Assembly: GCA_039811225.1 (NCBI GenBank)
Contig: JBDHYG010000002.1
Location: 1-64,000, forward strand
Direction: 5' to 3'
Length of the DNA stretch: 64,000 nt
From: JAFDXJ01 sp039811225
Lineage (GTDB): Bacteria > Bacteroidota > Bacteroidia > Chitinophagales > Chitinophagaceae
This document shows, piece after piece, positions 26,155 to 35,088 of this stretch. Every line of letters starts with the position of its first letter. The stretch's first letter is position 1. The notes beneath the pieces are model-generated. The model did not search any database. It saw nothing but the letters and a program-made list of their open reading frames with translations, and was not told the DNA's origin. The translations under genes were made by a program, and so were the position numbers.

Positions 26155-27219
26155 ATGAGGGACCAACAACAGAAAAATAAAATTATTGCCTATTGGTTAT
26201 TGACCGGTGTCGGAATGCTGATGATCCAGGTTTTATTGGGTGGTCTTACCCGCCTTACCGGCTCCGGCTTGTCTATTACCGAATGGGATCCAATCATGGG
26301 CTTTCTCCCACCCCTCAATGAAACCCAATGGCAACAAGCCTTTGGCAAATACCAGCAAATTGCTCAATTCAAATACCTGAACAACCATTTCACACTGGGG
26401 GATTTCAAATTTATATTTTACTGGGAATGGTTTCATCGCTTATGGGCCAGGCTCATGGGGCTTGTCTTTTTATTTCCCTTTGTATATTTTCTCTTAAAAA
26501 AATATTTCGAGAAATGGATGGTGTGGCCGATGGTTTTATTATTTGTATTGGGGGCCATGCAAGGACTCATTGGCTGGATTATGGTAGAAAGTGGCCTTAA
26601 TGATGAGAATTTGTATGTAAGCCATTTTAAACTGGCCATTCATTTTATGGCTGCCATGCTGTTAATTGCCTATACCCTGTTGTTTGCCTGGTCCATACTG
26701 ATTCCGAAAAAAGAATTTTATCAGCAAAAAAGTTTACACAAACAAGCTGTTTTCATCCTGGTACTTTTATGCCTGCAATTGATCTATGGCAGTTTTATGG
26801 CCGGCATCAAAGCCGCCACAGCAGCACCCACCTGGCCCACCATCAATGGTCAATTCATGCCTACGCATCTTTTTGCCTCTGGTTTATTGGAATCAATATT
26901 ACATGATCCGATCACTATACAGTTTATCCACCGCAGCCTGGCCTATATACTCTTTGTCTGGATAATCAGTTGGTGGTGGCAGGCACGCAAAGTTCAAGCC
27001 GGTAAATGGTTTACCCGGATGCGGACATGCTTCCTCTTTTTAATAATCGGGCAGGTTGTTTTAGGCATCTGTACAGTGCTCAATGGGCTGCATACCACAC
27101 CCGGGAAGTTTGGTATATATGAATGGTTGGCCGAAGGGCATCAACTGACAGGGATGCTTTTATTTTTATGTACCATTTCTGTTTTATATTTAGGCAGTAG
27201 GAAAAAACAAATTCCATGA
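26155..27219 (+). CDS. ctaA: heme A synthase, COX15/CtaA family
   Basis: A 354-residue inner-membrane protein with about eight transmembrane segments. Heme-ligating histidines are visible in YWEWFHRLWARLMG, HFKLAIHFMAAM, IQFIHRSLAYILF and EGHQLTGMLL, the two-plus-two arrangement of the family. It oxidises heme O to heme A for a heme-copper oxidase. A GSGLSITEWDP segment after the first helix is typical of the COX15 type. The membrane patatin gene follows 31 bases later and may share the transcript, although no functional link is known. Confidence 0.95.
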   Translation: MRDQQQKNKIIAYWLLTGVGMLMIQVLLGGLTRLTGSGLSITEWDPIMGFLPPLNETQWQQAFGKYQQIAQFKYLNNHFTLGDFKFIFYWEWFHRLWARLMGLVFLFPFVYFLLKKYFEKWMVWPMVLLFVLGAMQGLIGWIMVESGLNDENLYVSHFKLAIHFMAAMLLIAYTLLFAWSILIPKKEFYQQKSLHKQAVFILVLLCLQLIYGSFMAGIKAATAAPTWPTINGQFMPTHLFASGLLESILHDPITIQFIHRSLAYILFVWIISWWWQARKVQAGKWFTRMRTCFLFLIIGQVVLGICTVLNGLHTTPGKFGIYEWLAEGHQLTGMLLFLCTISVLYLGSRKKQIP

Positions 27220-27250
27220 TTTTATCTTATCTTTTCTGCTTTAATAAAAT

Positions 27251-29488
27251 ATGAAAAAATACCTGGCCGGTTTTTATTATTCGCTCCCCGTGCAATTATT
27301 GTTATTGCATTTCCGGCGCTACCAGGTTTTATTGATTTTCTGGTATGTACTTTTTGCAACCATCAGTGGGCATTTCCTGCACATGTATGGTGCCCATACT
27401 CTTTTTCTCACACCCGAATACCTGGGCAACGTAAATGCCTTGAGTACCGGCCTGGTGGGTTTTGCCGTGGGTGTGTTTATTATGAGTTGGAATATCACCA
27501 CATTTATTCTGCATACCAAACATATCCAGTTTCTTGCTACTACGGAGCAGCCCTTTCTTAAATTTTGTATCAATAACGGGGTTATCCCACTGGCCTTCCT
27601 GATATTTTATTTCATCTATGCCATCGATTATAATACCAGCCAGGAACTCATAGGCACAGAAGGCATCCTGTTATTATGCCTGGGTTTTGTCATTGGATTT
27701 ATTATTTCTTTACTCATTTCCCTACTCTATTTTTTCAGGGCTAATAAAAGCATTTCACGGCGTATGGGACCGGATATTGATTCCGCCCATAAAAAATATG
27801 AACGGGCTATCCGCCGAAAAAAACATTATACCACGCATAGCCATGAAATACGCGTAGATTGGTTCCTGACAACTAATTTGGGTCTTCGCAAACCCAGAAT
27901 TGTAAAGCATTACAGCCAGGCTTTCCTGGATACCATTTTTAAACGGCACCATTTTGCCGCAGTCCTGGCAATTCTTACCGCCTTCATCCTTCTTTTGGTA
28001 ATTGGTTATTTTTCTGATAACCGGATTTTCCAGGTGCCTGCTGCCGCCAGCATTATCGCTTTTTTCTCTATCCTGATTGCCTTTGCCGGCGCTATCTCTC
28101 TTTTCTTTGGCAATTGGAGCCTGCCTTTACTTTTCATTGTGTATTTTATATTAAACACCCTATACCAAAGCCGGATAATTGACCCGCGCAGTAAAGCTTA
28201 TGGCCTGAATTATAACAACAGGAAAGAAGCGCCCGCTTATACCAAAGAATTTATTGACAGTATGGTCACAACCGACCATGTGGAGGCAGACAAACAACAA
28301 TATATTTCAATGCTTCAAAACTGGAAACGCAACCAGGATACGGATTCCTCAGTAATCTTTTTTATCAATGTAAGTGGGGGGGGCACCCGAAGTGCCACTT
28401 TTACCATGGAAGTGATGCAAAAACTAGACAGCATTTTACAAGGACAGTTGATGAAGCATACCTTTTTAATTACAGGTGCTTCCGGCGGAATGATGGGCGC
28501 TACCTATTTCCGGTCATTGTATGACGAGAAAAGAAAAAAACCATCTATTAATTTATATGATAAAAAATATACTTCCACCATTTCCAAAGATCTGCTCAAT
28601 CCCGTTTTTTCCTCTTTTGTGTCAAGGGATTTAATTGGCCCTGTCAGAAAAGTAAACATAAATGGCTATGACTATATCCGGGACAGGGGATATTCTTTTG
28701 AAGAGAAATTAAACTTTAATACCCGGGGGGTCTTAAATAAAAAATTGGGTGATTTTAAAGCGGATGAAGCCGCTGGAAATATTCCGATCATCTTGTTCAA
28801 CACACTAGTGACGCTGGATTCCCGCGAAATGATTATCGGTACCCATCCGGCCCGTTTCCTCATGCAATCTTCCACAGATAGTTCAGGGTTTCTTTCGACC
28901 AATGTGGATGCCATAGATTATATGTCATTTTTTCAACACCAGGATCCATTGAATCTGCGCTTGCTCTCTGCTATTCGCATGAATGCCACTTTTCCCTATG
29001 TGCTACCCAATGTTTGGCTGCCTACTAAACCATCGATCGATATCATGGATGGTGGCTTGCGTGATAATTTTGGCCAGGAAATTTCATTGCGGTTTATGCA
29101 TACATTCGAAGATTGGCTCAAAGCCAATACCAGCCGTGTGGTACTTATACAGATCCGCGATACCAAAGCCGGTGATTGGAATAACGTGTATGACCCCGGC
29201 AGCATTTTTGATTTTATTACTAAACCCCTGGCTGTCTTACAGAATAATTGGTTTAACCAACAGGATTTTCATTTAGCAGATGAACTAAATTATTTTTCTC
29301 ATGCTTTCGGGCCCTCTTTTTCCCGTGTACTATTCCAGTATGTCCCAACAAATAAAGACAGATCTGCTTCCTTAAGTTTTCATTTGACCAATGCCGAGAA
29401 AATGGATATTGATATGGCCCTGAATAATGCCATCAATGAAAGCAGTTTTGAAAAAATCAAAGAAATGATTTTTCCCGCTAACAAATAA
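27251..29488 (+). CDS. patatin-like phospholipase with multi-spanning membrane N-terminus
   Basis: A 745-residue protein. Residues 1-310 hold about seven hydrophobic segments (for example LLIFWYVLFATISGHFLHMYG, LCLGFVIGFIISLLISLLYFF, ASIIAFFSILIAFAGAISLFF). A soluble patatin domain follows: an oxyanion motif SGGGTRS near residue 377, the nucleophile Ser411 in TGASGGMMG and the catalytic Asp600 in DGGLRDNFG. It should be an acyl hydrolase tethered to the inner membrane; which face it works on is uncertain. The oxyanion motif is encoded by a run of eight G (28376-28383), a possible slippage site. Confidence 0.85.
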   Translation: MKKYLAGFYYSLPVQLLLLHFRRYQVLLIFWYVLFATISGHFLHMYGAHTLFLTPEYLGNVNALSTGLVGFAVGVFIMSWNITTFILHTKHIQFLATTEQPFLKFCINNGVIPLAFLIFYFIYAIDYNTSQELIGTEGILLLCLGFVIGFIISLLISLLYFFRANKSISRRMGPDIDSAHKKYERAIRRKKHYTTHSHEIRVDWFLTTNLGLRKPRIVKHYSQAFLDTIFKRHHFAAVLAILTAFILLLVIGYFSDNRIFQVPAAASIIAFFSILIAFAGAISLFFGNWSLPLLFIVYFILNTLYQSRIIDPRSKAYGLNYNNRKEAPAYTKEFIDSMVTTDHVEADKQQYISMLQNWKRNQDTDSSVIFFINVSGGGTRSATFTMEVMQKLDSILQGQLMKHTFLITGASGGMMGATYFRSLYDEKRKKPSINLYDKKYTSTISKDLLNPVFSSFVSRDLIGPVRKVNINGYDYIRDRGYSFEEKLNFNTRGVLNKKLGDFKADEAAGNIPIILFNTLVTLDSREMIIGTHPARFLMQSSTDSSGFLSTNVDAIDYMSFFQHQDPLNLRLLSAIRMNATFPYVLPNVWLPTKPSIDIMDGGLRDNFGQEISLRFMHTFEDWLKANTSRVVLIQIRDTKAGDWNNVYDPGSIFDFITKPLAVLQNNWFNQQDFHLADELNYFSHAFGPSFSRVLFQYVPTNKDRSASLSFHLTNAEKMDIDMALNNAINESSFEKIKEMIFPANK

Positions 29489-29503
29489 TTTGTTTAAAGA
29501 AAT

Positions 29504-29854
29504 TTATACTGCAAAACTTTCCCCACACGCACAACTGCGGGATGCATTGGGATTATTGAAATAAAATCCTTTGCCATTCAGCCCTTCAGAAAAAAGCAAT
29601 TCCGTATTTAAAAGGTACAATAAACTTTTCTTGTCTGTAACGATCTTCATGCCATTGCTTTCAAAAACCTGGTCTCCTTCTTTAATTACATTATCAAAAT
29701 CCAATTTATAACTCAGCCCGGAACAGCCACCGCTGGTTACGCCAACACGAAGAAAATAATGCTCATTTTCTTTGAAACCTTTTTGTTCCATTAATTCCAA
29801 TACCCGCTTTTTGGCACCATCACTTATGGTTATGGCATTTTCTATAAAAAACAT
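29504..29854 (-). CDS. HesB/IscA-type iron-sulfur assembly protein
   Basis: A 116-residue A-type carrier. The three conserved cysteines are present: one in TSGGCSGLSYKL and two in the C-terminal SRSCACGESF. These bind iron or transfer Fe-S clusters to apo-proteins. It is three bases downstream of a cysteine desulfurase gene on the same strand, which supports a role in cluster assembly. Whether it acts like IscA, SufA or ErpA cannot be told from sequence alone. Confidence 0.92.
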   Translation of the reverse strand: MFFIENAITISDGAKKRVLELMEQKGFKENEHYFLRVGVTSGGCSGLSYKLDFDNVIKEGDQVFESNGMKIVTDKKSLLYLLNTELLFSEGLNGKGFYFNNPNASRSCACGESFAV

Positions 29855-29857
29855 AGT

Positions 29858-31063
29858 TTATAATTTATTGTCCATACCGTGTATGTCATAAGAGCTGCTT
29901 TCAGCCTGGTTTTCCAGGCGCAACTCTTCTATAACCGGTACTAATTTTTGTAATACATAATCAATTTCTTCCGCCGTTGTATACCGGCCAATACTAAACC
30001 GCAGGCTTGATTGAATGGCTTCATCCGACAGGCCCATAGCTTTTAATACATGGCTGGGTGTTGCTGAAGCCGATGTACAGGCCGAACCCGGTGATACAGC
30101 CATATCATGTATGAGCGCAGTCATCAGGCTCTTCGCGGGAATACCTTCAAAAGTAATATTCAACGTGTTGGGTAATCTTGCCTGCAAATCTCCATTGATA
30201 TGAGTACCGTTTACCTGTAACAATCCAGCCTGCAACCGATTGCGCAAGATGGTTATTCGTTTTGTATCTTCTGCCATTTCGAGGCGGCAAATTTCCATTG
30301 CTTTTTCCAGGCCGATTATACCCGGGACATTCAATGTACCACTACGCATGCCCCGTTCATGGCCGCCGCCATTCAATTGTTCGATCAATTTTACCCGGGG
30401 ATTTTTTCGCCGGACATACAAAGCACCCACGCCTTTTGGTCCATACATTTTATGGGCAGAAAATGAAAGGATATCTATATTATCCTGCTGCACCTGCATC
30501 GGAATTTTTCCCACGGCCTGCGCCCCATCGCAGAAAAATAAAACTCCCTGTTTTTTTGCAATAGCGCCAATTTCAGCAACAGGCTGTATTACCCCGGTTT
30601 CATTATTGGCATACATGATCGCAATGAGTATGGTCTTTGGCAAAATTGCTGCTTCTAATTTATCCAGGTCGATCCTTCCATTTTCTTCCACAGGCAGGCA
30701 AGTAACTGAAGCGCCTTTTTCTTCTAGGTGTTTACAGGTATCCAAAACCGCCTTGTGTTCTGTAGTACAGGTAATGATATGGTTTCCTTTGGTAGCATAC
30801 ATTTCAAAGACACCCTTCAATGCGAGGTTATCACTTTCTGTAGCGCCACTGGTAAAAATAATTTCTTTGGATTCAGCGCCAATATGATTGGCAATCTGTG
30901 CCCGGGCCAGGTCCACTGCTTCCGCTGCTTCCCATCCATATATATGTTGACTGCTTGCCGGATTACCAAAATATTTTTGAAAAAAAGGGAACATAGCATC
31001 CATCACGCGCGGATCGACCGGTGTGGTTGCATTGTAATCCATATATACAGGCCCCTTTTGCAT
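29858..31063 (-). CDS. cysteine desulfurase (IscS/NifS class)
   Basis: A 401-residue PLP enzyme. The PLP lysine is Lys205 in SFSAHKMYGPKG, and the sulfur-carrying Cys329 is in SPGSACTSASATPSHVL, with the long loop of class I desulfurases. The N-terminus VYMDYNATTPVDPRV is standard. It takes sulfur from cysteine for Fe-S clusters and thio-modifications. It heads a two-gene operon with a HesB-type protein; no IscU scaffold is adjacent. A TATTTTTG -7 box lies 22 bases upstream of the start. Confidence 0.95.
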   Translation of the reverse strand: MQKGPVYMDYNATTPVDPRVMDAMFPFFQKYFGNPASSQHIYGWEAAEAVDLARAQIANHIGAESKEIIFTSGATESDNLALKGVFEMYATKGNHIITCTTEHKAVLDTCKHLEEKGASVTCLPVEENGRIDLDKLEAAILPKTILIAIMYANNETGVIQPVAEIGAIAKKQGVLFFCDGAQAVGKIPMQVQQDNIDILSFSAHKMYGPKGVGALYVRRKNPRVKLIEQLNGGGHERGMRSGTLNVPGIIGLEKAMEICRLEMAEDTKRITILRNRLQAGLLQVNGTHINGDLQARLPNTLNITFEGIPAKSLMTALIHDMAVSPGSACTSASATPSHVLKAMGLSDEAIQSSLRFSIGRYTTAEEIDYVLQKLVPVIEELRLENQAESSSYDIHGMDNKL

Positions 31064-31085
31064 TACTATGTACTATTACTTTTGA

Positions 31086-31093
31086 CAAAAATA
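31086..31093 (-). promoter_or_regulatory. -7 box (TATTTTTG) of the cysteine desulfurase operon
   Basis: TATTTTTG on the minus strand, 22 bases before the ATG at 31063. It fits TAnnTTTG. Confidence 0.5.
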
Positions 31094-31210
31094 AATCAAT
31101 TCCGGCCGCAATACTTTACTTTTCAAATTAATAACGTATCTATAGTATTTCCATAAAAGAAGAAGACACATATCTAAAATACGTAAGTTCGTAGAGAGAA
31201 AAAATTACGC

Positions 31211-31609
31211 ATGAAAAAGATAGAACATATAGGAATAGCCGTGAAAAGCCTGGAGCAGGCAATTCCGGTTTATGAAAAATTGTTGCAAACGCCTTGCTAT
31301 AAAACGGAAACTGTTGCATCTGAACAGGTACGGACGGCATTTTTCCAAATAGGGGAAACGAAGATCGAATTACTGGAAAGCCTGGCCCCGGATGGGGTTA
31401 TTGCAAAATTTATTGAGAAAAAAGGAGAAGGTATCCATCATATAGCCTTTGATGTCGAGGATATAAAACAGCAAATGAAGACCTTACAAAATGATTTTAC
31501 ATTGTTGCAGGAAAATCCCAAGGCTGGTGCGGACAATAAAAACATTTGTTTCCTGCATCCCAAAAGTACCCATGGTGTGCTGGTAGAATTGTGTGCAGAA
31601 CGAACTTAA
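31211..31609 (+). CDS. mce: methylmalonyl-CoA epimerase
   Basis: A 132-residue vicinal-oxygen-chelate protein. Metal ligands of the family are seen: His6 in KIEHIGIAVKSL, a later His in GEGIHHIAFDVEDI, and Glu in GVLVELCAERT at the C-terminus. It interconverts the (R) and (S) forms of methylmalonyl-CoA, linking propionyl-CoA and succinyl-CoA metabolism. The mutase genes are not in this window. A near-consensus TAAGTTCG lies 19 bases upstream of the ATG. Confidence 0.92.
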   Translation: MKKIEHIGIAVKSLEQAIPVYEKLLQTPCYKTETVASEQVRTAFFQIGETKIELLESLAPDGVIAKFIEKKGEGIHHIAFDVEDIKQQMKTLQNDFTLLQENPKAGADNKNICFLHPKSTHGVLVELCAERT

Positions 31610-31686
31610 TTTTTCTTCGCTCATTACCTGATTTTCCCCGGAGGAAAATGCATGTCTGGAAAAGCAAAAACATATCTTCGCAGGTT

Positions 31687-32430
31687 ATGGCAAAATTTGC
31701 ACATGATAAGGTCCTGCCCGATCAGGCAGATACAAGGGAGAAAAAAGAACAAGTGGCGGAAATGTTTGATAGTATTGCCTTTCGCTACGATTTCTTAAAC
31801 CGGTTTTTGAGTGCCGGCATTGATACGCGTTGGCGGAAAAAAGCACTTGCGGAATTAATCCCATTAGCCCCCCGGCAATTACTTGATGTGGCTACCGGCA
31901 CCGGGGATATGGCTATCCTGGCGTACCAACTCATCGCCCCGGAGAAAGTGACGGGTATAGATATCTCAGAAGGCATGTTGGCCACCGGCCGGAAAAAAGT
32001 GGACGCATTGGGTTTGAGTGAGAAAATTGAATTGAAAAGAGGAGATAGTGAAACAATAAACTTTCCAAATGATACGTTTGATGCGATAACGGTTGCATTT
32101 GGCGTGCGCAATTTTGAAAACCTGGAAAAAGGCTTGCAGGAAATGAAAAGGGTATTAAAACCGGGTGGTAAATTAGTGGTACTGGAATTTTCGAAACCGC
32201 ATAACCCGGCTATCAAATCGCTCTACACCATTTATATGAAACTGTTTGCCCGTCAAATGGGCTCTTTTTTTTCAGGAAATAAAAAAGCGTATCAATACCT
32301 GCATGCATCCGTACAAGCATTTCCTGAACGGGAAGATTTTGAGAAAATTATGCTGGATACAGGTTTCAGGGATACCTATTTTAAAATGCTTAGCTTAGGA
32401 ATATGCGCCATTTATTGCGGATACAAATAA
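31687..32430 (+). CDS. ubiE: demethylmenaquinone methyltransferase, UbiE/MenG family
   Basis: A 247-residue SAM-dependent methyltransferase. Motif I is LLDVATGTGDMAILA, followed by VTGIDISEGMLATGRKK and the family block DAITVAFGVRNFENLEKGL, then LKPGGKLVVLEFSKP. In Bacteroidota it catalyses the last C-methylation of menaquinone. I chose the ATG at 31687 (MAKFAHDK) because upstream codons from 31546 overlap the mce gene and do not match the family. Its last 28 bases overlap the start of porT, an arrangement I recall from other Bacteroidota. Confidence 0.95.
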   Translation: MAKFAHDKVLPDQADTREKKEQVAEMFDSIAFRYDFLNRFLSAGIDTRWRKKALAELIPLAPRQLLDVATGTGDMAILAYQLIAPEKVTGIDISEGMLATGRKKVDALGLSEKIELKRGDSETINFPNDTFDAITVAFGVRNFENLEKGLQEMKRVLKPGGKLVVLEFSKPHNPAIKSLYTIYMKLFARQMGSFFSGNKKAYQYLHASVQAFPEREDFEKIMLDTGFRDTYFKMLSLGICAIYCGYK

Positions 32431-33128
32431 TACTTTTTTCCTCCGTATTTATCATTAGCACCCAACCGGTAACGGCACAAAATAAACAGCTCTACCGGGC
32501 AGGACACGATAATATGCCTTACTATTTCGGCTTGTCCGTTTCATATAACAATGCCACCCTGCACCCTTCCAAAAATATACGCTTCCTGGAATATGACAGT
32601 ATCCTTTCCGTGGAGCCGGGTGCTAAAGGAGGCATCTCATTGGGACTACTGGCTACCTTACGACTCAATAAACGACTGGAATTACGCGCCAACCCACAAT
32701 TGATCGTGGGAGGTGCAAAATATTTTACTTACACCCTGAGCCATCCTTTACCTACTGAAGGTGATACTGTCGTACAAAATCTGCCTTCAACCATTATCAG
32801 TTTTCCTTTACAACTTAAATTTAATTCAGACCGTATTGATAATTTCCGGGTGTATATGCTGGGCGGTATTAAATATGATATTGACCTCGCCAGTAATTCC
32901 TCTGCAAGAAATGCCGAGGATTTTGTAAAATTAAAAAAAGGTGACTTTGGCCTGGAAGCAGGTATCGGGTTTAATTTTTATTTACCTTTTGTAACCATCT
33001 CACCGGAATTAAAAATCAGTTATGGCCTTTCCAATATCCATAGCCGGGATCCAAATTTAAAATATTCCAATGTGCTGGATAAATTACAATCCCGTATGAT
33101 TGTTTTTACCATCAACCTGGAAGATTAA
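32403..33128 (+). CDS. porT: PorT/SprT-like outer-membrane protein of the type IX secretion system
   Basis: A 241-residue protein with a signal peptide (MRHLLRIQIILFSSVFI, cleavage near VTAQ) followed by alternating hydrophobic strands and an aromatic C-terminal strand, as in an eight-stranded outer-membrane barrel. Motifs such as YYFGLSVSYNNA, RLELRANPQLIVGG and GLEAGIGFNFYLP fit PorT. The position right after ubiE with a 28-base overlap supports the call; as far as I recall the ubiE-porT pair recurs in T9SS-bearing Bacteroidota. PorT is essential for T9SS in Porphyromonas and Flavobacterium. Two T9SS cargo genes are in the same window. Confidence 0.8.
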   Translation: MRHLLRIQIILFSSVFIISTQPVTAQNKQLYRAGHDNMPYYFGLSVSYNNATLHPSKNIRFLEYDSILSVEPGAKGGISLGLLATLRLNKRLELRANPQLIVGGAKYFTYTLSHPLPTEGDTVVQNLPSTIISFPLQLKFNSDRIDNFRVYMLGGIKYDIDLASNSSARNAEDFVKLKKGDFGLEAGIGFNFYLPFVTISPELKISYGLSNIHSRDPNLKYSNVLDKLQSRMIVFTINLED

Positions 33129-33144
33129 TTTCCCGGGCAGGGCG

Positions 33145-35064
33145 TTACAAGCTTTTCAATACAGCTTCATTGATCTTTACAGGGTATTTTTCCTTCATCT
33201 GCCGGATCCATTTATCTTCCAGCATTTGCTGATAATCATTCATTACAAATCCTTTCGACTCAGCAAAACTCCGCGGTGTTTTTTCGGGTACTACTTTTAC
33301 CACCTGCAGAAAAGTCCAGGCATCGCCATTACTGTTTTGCTCGGGGACCGATTGATAATTTTCCTGTAATGCAATTTTTCCATGAATGGGTATTTGTTCA
33401 TTTTCATACCGGCTGCTATCGGCCAAGATCTCATTGCCATATGCCGCTGTTATTTGACGCCAGTCCTGGCTATTATTTTTTAAGGCCGCCGCAATTTTTT
33501 CAGCCACTTCTTTGGTTGGTGCTGTTACTGAAATAGCGCTGAAACCGGGTTTCCAATAATACTTAGCGGCATGCTCCTGGTAATAATGAAGTAATGCAGC
33601 TGAATCTTCCACAGCCGGTGACCACACATGTTTGTCCATAGCAGCAAAAATCAAATTGGCATTATTGAATTCGTCCAATTGGCTTTTAAAATCAGGATAA
33701 AAATTTTCCAGGTGTGCTATAAAATAATCATGCACGAGGGTGTTTTCAAAACGGGATCTCCATTGCTGAAAAGTACGCAGGGAAAAACCAACCGGCTGCA
33801 CATTATTTTTTTGAAGAAAATCCAACCAATCCTGGACTATACTTTTTTCGTTGTTAAAAGTATATAACGTTGTTGTTTTTTGCAGGTTTGGATAATTGCT
33901 GTCTTGTGAATTACCCTGAAGGAAGGCAGATGTATAATTCCAAAGGGTGTTTTCTGTTATAGCAGCCGGTGTGAAATGAATTTCTTTTTTCCATTTCTCT
34001 ATTAACACATTCCGGGCTAATTGTACCCGGTTATCGGCAAGCAGTCTTTGCTGCAATTGACCCATACTTACTGCATCAGATTCATCTTTCGATACGGGTA
34101 CAATATCTACCAGTTTTATGATATTAAAGCCATAGGGTGTTGCAAAGGGTTTGGTCAAATCTCCTTTATGTTGCAGGGAAAAAACTTGTCGCTCAAATGC
34201 GGGACTATAGGCGCCAACAGTTATTTCATCTACCTGGCCATATACAGCATTGGGGGAGAGATTATATACCCGCATCAATTCTTCAAAGGAAGCACCTGTC
34301 ATCAATAACTGATATACCGAATCAGCTGTTTTTTGTACACCTTGTTTTTCCGCTTCCGTATAACCGGGTGGAATAGTAAAAAGTATTTGCTGTACTTTCC
34401 GCATCCCTGCAGCCGGCCTTTCTGCAATATTCTTAAAAATATGATACCCTGCTTTGCTGCGCACAATATCACTGTATTGCCCCGGCCGTAATGCATACAC
34501 TTTATTTTCTATGGAATAGGGGAGGGTAAAAACCGTGATATAACCTATATGAATTTCGGCTGTATCGGATGAAAGTTGATAGGCCGTTGCTTCAAAATTT
34601 TTCCCGGCTTGTAATAAAGCATACGCTTCTTTGATTTTTTGAGAAGCAATAGTCGTGTCCCCATCCGGTGCAACTTCTACGAAAATCTGATCCAGGAGAA
34701 TATCTTTCTGGCTTCTTTCAAAAGCCTGGTTCAATAATGCGTTTACATCAGCCAGTTTATTTATATATGTTTCTGCCAATTGTTTTCTGAAATGGCCGGC
34801 ATCGATTTTAAAGGCATCCGTTTCATCCAGTTTATCGTCCAGGGCAGATTGCAGTTTCAACCGGTATGGGATATATAATTTTAAATAATCCTGTAATTGT
34901 TCCTGCCGGGTACCCGTTGTTTCCGGGTTTTTTTTGAATGATTCCAGGAATTCTTTTTTATCTACCTTATATGGGCCATACGTAAACAGCGTTTGGGCAT
35001 TGGCTGTATCCATCATAAAGGAAGAAAGCAGGAGAATGAGGATTGCAAAAAGGGTGTTTCGCAT
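33145..35064 (-). CDS. SurA-like parvulin peptidyl-prolyl isomerase
   Basis: A 639-residue exported protein (signal with cleavage near ANAQ). The N-terminal third is helical, as in the SurA chaperone domain. Two parvulin (PPIC) domains follow at roughly 125-215 and 220-320, with recognisable strands ILLDQIFVEVAP, AGYHIFKNIAERPA, VQQILFTIPPGY and PYGFNIIKLVDIVP. The rest of the C-terminus is less conserved. It should help fold outer-membrane and exported proteins. It follows a TlpA-like thioredoxin gene by 24 bases, so the two form an envelope-folding operon. Confidence 0.88.
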   Translation of the reverse strand: MRNTLFAILILLLSSFMMDTANAQTLFTYGPYKVDKKEFLESFKKNPETTGTRQEQLQDYLKLYIPYRLKLQSALDDKLDETDAFKIDAGHFRKQLAETYINKLADVNALLNQAFERSQKDILLDQIFVEVAPDGDTTIASQKIKEAYALLQAGKNFEATAYQLSSDTAEIHIGYITVFTLPYSIENKVYALRPGQYSDIVRSKAGYHIFKNIAERPAAGMRKVQQILFTIPPGYTEAEKQGVQKTADSVYQLLMTGASFEELMRVYNLSPNAVYGQVDEITVGAYSPAFERQVFSLQHKGDLTKPFATPYGFNIIKLVDIVPVSKDESDAVSMGQLQQRLLADNRVQLARNVLIEKWKKEIHFTPAAITENTLWNYTSAFLQGNSQDSNYPNLQKTTTLYTFNNEKSIVQDWLDFLQKNNVQPVGFSLRTFQQWRSRFENTLVHDYFIAHLENFYPDFKSQLDEFNNANLIFAAMDKHVWSPAVEDSAALLHYYQEHAAKYYWKPGFSAISVTAPTKEVAEKIAAALKNNSQDWRQITAAYGNEILADSSRYENEQIPIHGKIALQENYQSVPEQNSNGDAWTFLQVVKVVPEKTPRSFAESKGFVMNDYQQMLEDKWIRQMKEKYPVKINEAVLKSL

Positions 35065-35088
35065 GAATAAATAGTTGAATGAATAAAA

